Of a stretch of DNA of 64,000 nt, positions 56,149 through 64,000 are shown one piece after another. The stretch comes from Apricaphanius iberus. Lineage: Eukaryota > Chordata > Actinopteri > Cyprinodontiformes > Aphaniidae. Below the pieces are notes generated by a model. The model saw nothing but the letters and a program-made list of their open reading frames with translations. It made no database searches and was not told the origin of the DNA. Position 1 is the first letter of the stretch; each line of letters starts with the position of its first letter. The DNA lies in contig JAPXFQ010002401.1 of assembly GCA_028564705.1 (NCBI GenBank), forward strand, positions 108,449-172,448, written 5' to 3'. The position numbers and the translations under genes are program-made.

Positions 56149-56930
56149 TGGTATTCTTTTTCAGAAAAAAGGGGGCCAAAGACACATTCTTAGGTATCTT
56201 AGTGTCAAACTACAAGCCATAGAGAGGAGACAACCTCCATGCACTAGACATGCAGCAGGCATTACACATCTAGTTGAGAAAACAGCACATGTAGTCAGAG
56301 GATACCCTCTCCACATCCTCACATCCCATGGTGTTATGGCTCTGATCAATTCTGAGGCCTTCACTTTGTCCACCCTGCGCCAGCAACGTCTCAGTAAAAT
56401 CCTAGAAGCACCAAATCTGACTTTCATCCATGATGGCATAAACATGGCAGATCAGTTCAGCGACACTGAGGAACCTCATGACTGTGTTGCACTAAATTTT
56501 GTGGCCCAAAAAATAAGACCAGACCTGTTGACAGAACCACTCCCCACAGGACTGACCCTGTACACAGATGGTTGTTGTTTTAGGAACAGTAAAGGTGACT
56601 TACACTCAGGTTTTGCTGTGGTGTTGCAAGATAACAATACTGAACAGACAGTGGTGTCAGGAAAACTACTTGGCAAACAGAGTGCGCAGCGAGCTGAGAT
56701 CAGGGCTCTGATTGAAGCCTGTAAGTGGGGAACAGGAAAAGAAGTTACCATTTGGACTGATTCTAATTATGGTTTCTCTGTTATTCAGTATTAGCTACCT
56801 TAGAGTGGAAAAGGGAAGGATTTGTCACCACCACAGGTAAGCCTATTCAGCATCACTCAGATATCATGGAGCTTTTAGAAGCAGTGCAGCTACCCTCTAA
56901 ATTAGCCATTTTAAAGTGCAAGGGCCATAG
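56141..56930 (+). pseudogene. pol: ERV-B connection and RNase H domain
   Basis: The frame 56141-56794 holds the connection domain and the RNase H core: TLYTDGCCF (first Asp), SAQRAEIRALIEA (Glu) and VTIWTDSNYGF (second Asp). A TAG stop at 56792-56794 interrupts it. The last motif, AILKCKGHSKLNTAQARGNE, appears in the next frame from 56866. All expected acidic residues are visible, so damage here is limited to the stop and frame change. RNase H removes the RNA strand during reverse transcription. Confidence 0.85.
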
Positions 56931-58205
56931 TAAGTTAAACACAGCTCAGGCTAGAGGTAACGAAGCTGCAGATTTGGCTGCAAAAACTGCTGCAGGTTAC
57001 CAGCCACAGACAAATACACAGCTAGTGGTTACAGATTTACAGGAAATATCAGACAGCTTTGCAGAGGAAGTGAAGCTAGCTCAGCAGAATGCAGCCCCAC
57101 AGGAGAAATCAGTTTGGAAAGACAGAGGTGCAGTTTTCTTAAATAACTACTGGAGAGGCCCAGATGGGAGACTTGTGTTGCCAGCCAGTTTTAAACCCAC
57201 ACTTTTCCAAGAAGCTCATGGACAGGCACATGTCTCTTTTAATCAGATGAAGAGGAACCTGTGTTTCTGGTGGCACCCATATTTATCAGACTGGGTAAAT
57301 AATTTTTTGAGTGAATGTACGGTTTGCGGGCAGTTTAATCCAAAACCCACTATCAAGCCAGAGATGGGAACTTATCAGAACCTGTCTCGGCCAGGGGAGG
57401 AAGTGGTTATTGATTATACAGATATGGTAACTCCTATTAGGGGTTATAGGTATTTGTTGGTTATGATAGACCCCCTGACATCATGGGCTGAAGCAGTTCC
57501 TGCTAGGAGCGCGGATTCTAAAATGGTGGTTAAGTGTTTAATTAACCACTGGATCCCGTTCCATGGCTTTCCCACCAGAGTGAGATCTGATAATGTCACT
57601 CACTTTAAGAAGGAACATCTACAATGGGTTGAAAAGCATATGGGGATCACCCATAAATTTGGCACTGTGTATCACCCCCAGTCGCAAGGGGTGATTGAGC
57701 GCTCAAACCTAAATTTAAAGTCAAAGCTAGAAAAAATATCAGCACAAACAGGGCTAAATTGGCTGGACGCCCTCCCTATTGCTCTAATGGCCATTAGATC
57801 ATCAGTCTGCAGAACAAAAGGTCTTACTCCTTATGAGATCCTTACTGGCAGGATCTTCCCTGGGCCGGCAGGGAGCCTCAAGTCTCTTCTCATCTTGCTC
57901 CCGACCCTCGTGGTGAACATCAACAGCTGAAATCTCTGGTGACCTCCTTCCTACCAGCTCCACACGTCACTCACGGTCCAGCTCCGGCACCCACAGAGGC
58001 TGAGTGGGTTTGGCTGAAGGTGTTCAAAAGAAAGTGGCAGGAACCTCGCTGGTCTGGTTCATTTCTGGTTTCTGCGCGCACCACCCACGCTGTCCAGCTT
58101 AAAGGCAAAGGATCCACCTGGTTTCATTGGTCACAGTGTGCCCTGGCTCCTGATCCATCCCGCACACTGCAGCAGATCTCTAATAATCTAAGGGAATCTA
58201 TCTAA
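56931..58205 (+). pseudogene. pol: ERV-B integrase
   Basis: The long frame to 57930 contains the zinc-binding HHCC domain (EAHGQAHVSFNQMKR ... FLSECTVCGQF) and the catalytic core: VVIDYTDMV (first Asp, about 57409), RSDNVTHF (second Asp, about 57586) and QGVIERSN (Glu, about 57694), with spacing close to D,D-35-E. It continues to LTPYEILTGR. A frame change near 57925 leads to 57939-58205, the C-terminal domain (WVWLKVFKRKWQEPRWSG), ending at 58205. The catalytic triad is intact, so this is the best preserved part of pol, but the frameshift separates the C-terminal domain. Confidence 0.9.
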
Positions 58206-59075
58206 AGAGGGTGAGAAAGGTTTTGACCAAGCGGGAGCTTAAGCCACTGGAGGCGGGGCCTGACTCACCCAGAAGAAATTGGTTGTGGGGGGAAATGGTT
58301 AATTAATGAAGTAATTACCATTTCCAAAGAGGGAATATGATATTTATTATGAAACAGCTGAAAAAAGCTGTTACATCACTCTCGCAGCTGCCAGGTGCCA
58401 TTAGAGGGCTCTACAACGAGAGTGAAGAACGAAAAAAGAAGATTAAAATTATACTGAAGGACTAAAAGACTCGCTTAACCATTTATTGCATTTTACAGTT
58501 TTTTTTTAACCATTTACTTAACCATTTCTATTCACAGGTGCAGTTTCTTAACACTGCTTAAGAGGGTTTATTAACACCCCAGTTAACTAATTTTTAATCA
58601 TTTAATTTTCAGGATTTCTTAACATCCAAGTATTTTTAAGGTTTTCTTAATAAGCAAAAAGGGTCCTTTAGATAGAAAGATAGACTAGCTGAGGTAAGGT
58701 TAACTGAGGTAAGTTTTCCTGAAGGCGTGGTATGACCCAGTGTACAAGGTATTACAAGCCAGACCTAGGGAAAGGAAAGACTAGAGAGATTCCAGAAGTT
58801 AAATAGGTTTCTTAAGATTTTATCAAGGTTTCTTAACAGTTACATTATTATTTCAGTTTTATTTAGTTATTTACAGCACAATCATGTTAACTGATGGTCA
58901 ATTGTGTTTTTTTATTACATTCTGGTCTTGTATTTGCATTGTGGTTCTTTGAGATCTGCTTATCATTGCCAGGGTTTTCAACTTTTAATAAAGTTCAAAA
59001 GTAACTTGTGCTTCTCACATTAAAACCTTAACAAAGTGAAGACTAAACTAAAATAGCACAACAAACCTTGAAAAC
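58206..59075 (+). other. ERV-B pol-env spacer, non-coding
   Basis: About 870 bp without an open frame of note, richer in A and T. In many gammaretroviruses env overlaps the end of pol, so this separation is long. Possible pyrimidine-AG splice acceptors for env RNA are present, but none can be singled out by eye. Confidence 0.6.
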
Positions 59076-60740
59076 ATGCAACTCTGGGGCAACACAAAGT
59101 TGCTGTGTGGCCTAGGACTATGCAGCATAATCATAGTTAACATAATTTTCTACTGCTGTGGGGATTGGCCCTATAACAGTTCCAAAAATCCGACACAGGT
59201 CTCTTTTAGCTCACTCCCACTAAGTAATAGGCCAAGGAGACATGTGGTTGCCAAACCATCCCCTAACTCTTAAGTGTAGCGACACACAAGGACCATATTA
59301 CGCACCAGGATGGTTTTCCACTTTCTGTATCCCAGAAGGAGGATCGGCAGTAATTACCATCCCACTTAACACTCTAACATGGAATGGAAAACAAGCAATT
59401 TGGTATAAGGATTATCCCTGCTGGTACATAACTAATGACCAAAAGGATACGAGTTGGTCCACTCTGATTGCTGACCCACCAGGATATGATTGGAGCAGTT
59501 ACACCACATCAGCTTTTGCAAAACATATGCGCCCCCTGGTGAGGTTAGCTAAAGCTGCAGATAAATTACTCATCACTGTTAACCTAACTAAAAGCCATCT
59601 TATCCCCTCAAAAAATAGTATCAGTGGCCAAGGGTGTGCGCTTTTCCTGATCCGGGTACACAAAGGTGGAAAAGATGTTCGATTTCCCATTAAAGTATGC
59701 CAAGACCCCCGCAACGTATCTTCCTCAGTAAGCCAGAATCAAGCCTCGGTATCACGGGGTAGCATAGTTAAAGAACATCCTACTCCAGATGATTATTTTG
59801 AAATGATGACAGGAATTGGAGGATCCACTAATAATTGGTTGCTTATGGCTGAGAAAACAGGTAATACAGTAGGCCAAGATTGTATAGTTTGTATGGGCCC
59901 CAGGCCTCTTTTAAAAGTAGTAGCCACACCAAATGAATTTAACACATCATGTTTAGTTTCCTTGCTCTCCCAGGTGAATCCAGTCTCTGAATGTACGCAG
60001 TGGGAAGATCCATTTCCCATAGCAGATAACCGAGCTACCCCTCCATTTTTCGACAGCAATGTAGCTCTAAACAATTTCACCTGTTTTAACAACACCTCCC
60101 CAGGTAATAAACTGGTAGGTACAATGAACTCCTCCTATTGCTCTTCGATCCAAAACTTTACTAACCCATTCCAGGCTAGAGCAGACATTTGGTGGTATTG
60201 TGGTGGAAAAACGTTGACAGAATAAATTATATTCACTATAATGTCCAGAAATTAGCAAATAACACTAGAGATGGATTTGAAGCCATACATGAGCAACTTA
60301 GCGCAACCTCCCTTATGGCCTTCCAAAACAGGATTGCAGTAGATATGTTATTAGCTGAAAAAGGTGGTGTATGCTCAATTTTCGGTTAGCAGTGCTGTAC
60401 TTTTATCCACAATGAAACAGCCTCCGAAGGAAAACTAACTAAAGTAGTGGAAGGACTTAGAACACTCTCAAATAGGCTGAAAGAACAGTCTGGCGTTGAC
60501 ACCTCTATGTGGGATGATTTGCTAAACAACATGTTCGGTAAGTGGAAAACTCTGGCAATGTCCATAATGGTGTCATTAGCAGTTTTTGTGTCAATTATGG
60601 TTCTTTGTGGATGCTGCTGCATCCCCTGTCTCCGTTCCTTAGTTAGCAGGTGTATTGAGAAGGCAGTGGGTGATCATTTACAGGGTGAATACCTGTTGCT
60701 ACCCCTCCAGGAACCTGTAGGAGACATTCAGAGAAATTAA
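59076..60740 (+). pseudogene. env: ERV-B env, broken
   Basis: The first frame (from 59076) starts with a hydrophobic leader (about residues 8-27), fitting a signal peptide. The reading changes frame near 59245 into the surface subunit (to 60225), which has many Asn-X-Ser/Thr sites and a CIVC (CXXC) motif at 59881-59892. It then breaks near 60210: the transmembrane subunit begins in a different frame without a visible cleavage site or fusion peptide, implying a deletion. The transmembrane subunit carries a CX6CC-type motif interrupted by a TAG stop (60387-60389), and a membrane anchor with a Cys cluster at about 60543-60640. Env mediates entry; these breaks rule out a functional product. The final frame ends at 60740. 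Confidence 0.88.
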
Positions 60741-60762
60741 TTCATTCGTGTTGGAACGAATG

Positions 60763-60774
60763 AAAAGAGGGATT
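60763..60774 (+). other. ERV-B polypurine tract
   Basis: aaaagaggga ends two bases before the 3' LTR. It is the expected primer site for plus-strand DNA synthesis. Confidence 0.7.
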
Positions 60775-61266
60775 TGAAGTAAAAACAATCTTAAATGAGT
60801 ACCAGGCTTTTACAACAGTCATAAATACAAAGTTGTGTTTTGGAAATTACCCAGTTGTGTAGAAACAGGAAGAAAGATATTTTAGGTTAAGACCCCCATA
60901 AAAGCGGGTGTCTGTAAATCATTTTGGGGGAAAAACAGACTTAGGGAAGTAGATGATAAGGGGCACACAATGAATGTTTATCTACTGGGGGTGACCATGT
61001 CATGTGATTCTTTTTTTCTTTGTGTTCACTAAAAAGAGATGAGGTCTGTGAGTCAGTGCGCACACTTGGTGAGCCGTCCTGCAGGTCAGTCTCATGACAA
61101 AGAGATCTGTGTTGTTGTATTTTCTGCTTTGTTTTCTGGAACAGGAAATCACTCTGTCGACCCTGCGGAGGAAAGCTGGATCCTCAACCGTGAATAGAGC
61201 TAATTGACAGTTTTGGAGTTAATCCACAATAGAGGAACACTTTAATATAGAATTTACAATCCAGCA
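60775..61266 (+). repeat. ERV-B 3' LTR
   Basis: Same length and ends as the 5' LTR. The differences by eye are 11 substitutions, including the polyadenylation signal (actaaa at 61028-61033). Confidence 0.92.
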
Positions 61267-61270
61267 CTCG

Positions 61271-62030
61271 TCACCCCAAAGCATTGAAGTTGTTCCTGCC
61301 CAGAAGAACCCAATCCTGACAGCAGTGAAACACACGCCTCATGATCTCAGACTTGAATACCAGTGGAAGCTGTTAACAGGTACCACAACCAAAACTTTCC
61401 TCCAGACGGCTCAGAACCTGGTGAGTCCAGCTTCTGTTTTTATGCCAGAGGATGGACTACATTGCACATCACATGTTTTTGCAGGACCAGACATAGAATA
61501 TGAGCAGGCATGGTTCAGCTCTGACACAGATACTTTGAACATAACTTCTATTTTGTGGGACACACATTCATCAGCAGTAACTGTCTGTCTCACACCTGAA
61601 CAAAAAACGCTCTACCGATTCCAGAAATGTGATCCATACGTTTTTCTCTATAAACCTGAGGGTGAAGAGTGGGAAATGGTGTCGAACCTCGTTCATCGCG
61701 GTCAGTTGGCTCCTGATTCGGAGCGAACTGAGAGTGACCATTCGATCCTCTACTCCAGATCTGCTAAACTTTACACACGTTCGCTGATTTCTACCCTGCA
61801 TGTCACCAGGGTGATTCATTTAACTGAGGACCCTGATGAGGTGCTTTCTCATGTTTTCCTACATGATGAGGTTGCAACCGACGGCTCAGAAATGCATCCT
61901 TTGCTGGAAGAGGTTCCGAATGATTTGTGGGCAAAAAATTAACATGAGCAGGGATTAATTAAGGGTTGTACCCCTGTTAAAATCAAACCAAAATCGTCTT
62001 TTCGACCGGTACAACGGCAGTTGGTGCAGT
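61271..62030 (+). pseudogene. pol: ERV-A protease-RT linker and start of reverse transcriptase
   Basis: A frame open to 61942 (205 codons from the first Met at 61325) encodes a conserved-looking linker rich in Thr, Leu and Glu, ending PLLEEVPNDLWAKN. Pro/Val/Lys-rich residues typical of the reverse transcriptase start follow across a stop and a frame break (the region near 61955-62025). Discounting ERV-B and one copy of the 4-bp duplication, it is in phase with the protease frame that ends at 50619. The counterpart in ERV-B lies at 54600-55070. Its role is structural, linking protease to polymerase in the Pol precursor. Confidence 0.7.
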
Positions 62031-62383
62031 TGTTAATTTTTCCCTGTGACTGATGTATTGTATTTTTCTAAGGGAGTTTAGCGGTCTCATCACAGAGATG
62101 ACAGAGAAAAGAGGGGTGTGATATGATTTTTTATTTCCATTTCTTAATTTTTTCCCTGTCCTTATTTTTCATTTAATCATTTTCTTATAAATTTTTTTTA
62201 CATTTTTCAGTTTCATTTTAAATTTGTATTATTCATTTATTATTCCATTTGATTTATTCAAATGTAGTTCATTTACAGTAAAAAATTTTGAGTTCTTGTC
62301 CTTTATTCTTTTACGTTTGGATATTTGTTTCGTTCTTTAGATTTTCATACTTAGTTGTTAGTTAAGAATAAAAAAGGGGGATG

Positions 62384-63490
62384 ATAGAGTTTTAGATTTC
62401 TTCACAAAAAACTTTTTTTTGTTTCTTGTTTGATTAGAGATTTTTAGATTTCTAGGTTTTTAGTTTCTTGATTTATGAACATGTCTAATCATTAGAATCA
62501 TTATTGAATATAATATTTTTTCTGTTGTTTGTTTTATATTATGGTTTGTTTGTTATGGTTGATTACTACTGATTTGTTATTTTTGTATAACCTCTTAAAG
62601 GGTCACTGTGGTGCTGAGCAAAGAGTGACTGCTCTTAATTTTGAGGTTCACGCTGTGGATGGCTGACTCATTTAAGGGAAGAGTACATGTTTCAATTTAT
62701 ATTTAGAATTTCTTGATTTTTGTTGTGTACTGGATTGATACTGCTTAAGATTGTGCCCCTTTTCTTTGTTTTGGAGTTCCATTTATGCATTCTGACTAAT
62801 GAGGAACTTAATAAGAGCCCCACCTATGAGGCTAGGGGACTTCTCAAACTTTTTGCCTGCCGAGTCGTGAAAAGAAACAACAAATGACCCGACCCTGGGA
62901 TGTAGGTTTCTTATCTTAAACCACCAGCAGGTTTTTTTGTTTGAGATGTTGTTTCAAAGTTCAGATAATGTCATTAAGATGGGTGCTTAGATTAGATAAT
63001 TTTGTTAGTAATAATAATTGAAATTATTTGAACCACTTTTATTGTCTTTCTTTTTGAATGCTTCCCATCTCTTAGGTTAGTTATTGTTGATTTTCTTAGT
63101 ATTTTGATTTATCTTTGAGATTAGAAAAATGGGGAGGAGACTGTGATGAAGAAATTTATTATAATGATTCATCTGTTAGTATTATTAACACTGAGAGCAG
63201 AGGGTGTGAAAAACAGGAAATGCAGATGGGCAAGAAACCAGGTATTGAGTTCAAATGGGAACCCAGGTTACAGAAAACCATACTGCCTGAGATTATTGTT
63301 TCTTCTTATATACTTAGTTTTGAGAGTTTCTCTTATTGTGTTATGATTTAACCCAAGCTTTTGCCATTGCAAAGGTTCACTTATTCCCAGCTAAAGAGCC
63401 AGGTGCCTTCATCCTGATAAATTCCCACCCTGAGAGTTTTGTTTTCAGAAAAGGTTGCTGATCTTAATAAATACTTATTCTCATTTGAGC
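62384..63490 (+). repeat. probable 3' LTR of ERV-A copy 3
   Basis: It begins tgatagag right after the polypurine tract. The block ggtcactgtggtgctgagc and its surroundings match copy 2 in complement (34475-35180), which shows it is part of the element. An aataaa signal is at about 63465-63470. Without a 5' LTR for comparison the right end cannot be fixed. The small frames at 63115-63351 are not considered genes. Confidence 0.5.
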
Positions 63491-63641
63491 TAGGACGAGG
63501 CAGCATTCAGCATTCAATGTGATCTATACTGTTTTTCTGTATGATATATTCAACTTTCATTAAAACCTCCAAACGCTTAAAGGGATCTCTCTCATTTTTA
63601 TAAAGAGTCTTTAATCCGACCTCAACAGCAATTATAATAGT

Positions 63642-63889
63642 TTACTCCAAGGCCGATTTAAACAGATAATTTTTAAGTTCTGTTTTAAAGCAGCCCAGTG
63701 TTTGGGCAGCTTTGCAGTCATCAGCAATTTTGTTCCAGATAAGGGGAGCATAGAAATTGAAAGCTGCTTCTCCGTGTTTGTTTATGATTCTAGGGATTAT
63801 TAGTAAATTACAGTTGGAGGACCTGAGTGGTCGGGGAAGTTGGTATAAAGACAGCTAAGCCATTCAATGATTTATAAACTAGTAGGAGT
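63642..63889 (-). pseudogene. LINE reverse transcriptase C-terminal fragment (second L2/CR1-like family)
   Basis: The complement reads LLLVYKSLNGLA, then after a one-base frame break YQLPRPLRSSNCNLLIIPR, INKHGEAAFNFYAPLIWNKIA, and QTLGCFKTELKNYLF to a TAA at 63642-63644. This is the same C-terminal region as in L2 copy C but clearly a different family by sequence. Sequence to the right (63890-64000) may continue the ORF upstream but is broken. Confidence 0.7.
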
Positions 63890-64000
63890 ATTTTGAAGTA
63901 TGTTATCTGAGCTACAAGGAGCCAGTGTAAGGACTGCTCTCTCTCTCTCTGTGTGTGCTCTACTGTTCTTCAAGTTTTTCAAGATCCTGTTTAGAACTAA

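Larger units (their letters stand above)
50620..61266 (+). mobile_element. ERV-B: nearly complete gammaretrovirus-like provirus nested in ERV-A
   Basis: Two 492-bp LTRs (50620-51111 and 60775-61266), each starting TGAAGT and ending CCAGCA, enclose a 9.66-kb interior with gag, protease, reverse transcriptase/RNase H, integrase and env in retroviral order. A 4-bp target duplication (ctcg, 50616-50619 and 61267-61270) flanks it. By eye the LTRs differ at 11 of 492 positions (about 2.2 percent), none an indel, so the insertion is older than very recent but not ancient. All genes are broken. The TM subunit has a CX6CC-type motif and Gag a single CCHC knuckle, both gammaretroviral features. Confidence 0.92.
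61267..63490 (+). mobile_element. ERV-A copy 3, right part (linker, RT start, 3' region, LTR)
   Basis: After the target repeat ctcg the ERV-A reading frame resumes. It runs through the protease-reverse transcriptase linker into the first residues of reverse transcriptase, then jumps near 62030 to the 3' region also seen in copies 1 and 2. Most of pol and all of env are therefore deleted. A polypurine tract (aaaaaaggggga, about 62371-62382) precedes a likely LTR. The right border is uncertain. Confidence 0.7.

Overview
The window looks like nuclear DNA of a teleost fish, probably a percomorph. The evidence is its repeat fauna: L2-type LINEs with a TTGAA-type 3' tail, a Rex3/RTE LINE with a CATC-type tail, several decayed Tc1-like transposons, many hAT-type fragments, and gammaretrovirus-like endogenous retroviruses (ERVs). 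I recognise no host protein-coding exon with confidence. Almost every interpretable feature is a transposable element or its remnant, and the rest is AT-rich intergenic or intronic DNA.

Region by region. 1-3540 has no recognisable gene. 3545-5710 is a LINE ORF1 remnant abutting a 3' fragment of an ERV, called ERV-A here (copy 1, minus). 5725-10345 is bracketed by a 13-bp inverted repeat and a 5-bp direct repeat, and may be one old DNA transposon holding an L2 fragment. 10.4-13.5 kb carries exon-like remnants and one copy of an unclassified dispersed repeat (R1), whose second copy is at 30.1 kb. 14.7-21 kb holds three decayed Tc1-like elements, an L2 3' end (copy A) and a tandem array. 23999-25033 is a well-bounded non-autonomous hAT element. 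26.6-28.0 kb is L2 copy B, interrupted by a 389-bp fragment of 28S rRNA. 30.96-31.67 kb is a possible MITE. 34.5-36.2 kb is ERV-A copy 2 and 36.2-37.4 kb is L2 copy C. 42.07-44.18 kb is a Rex3 insertion with a 10-bp target duplication and an internal deletion. 45.1-47.4 kb is a hAT transposase remnant.

The right quarter is the most structured part. A third ERV-A copy (plus strand, from about 48.5 kb) is interrupted inside its protease-to-reverse-transcriptase reading frame by a second, nearly complete provirus, ERV-B (50620-61266). ERV-B has two 492-bp LTRs with 11 differences between them and a 4-bp target duplication. In order it carries gag, protease, reverse transcriptase/RNase H, integrase and env, all broken by frameshifts, stops or deletions. 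ERV-A resumes at 61271 in the same reading frame and ends in an AT-rich 3' region with a likely LTR. A minus-strand LINE fragment closes the window.

The genes do not form a host pathway. They are a layered record of insertions: ERV-B into ERV-A, rRNA sequence into an L2, and Rex3 into an older DNA-transposon remnant. I found no convincing new functional system. The best leads are the nested proviruses, the rRNA insertion and the exon-bearing R1 repeat.
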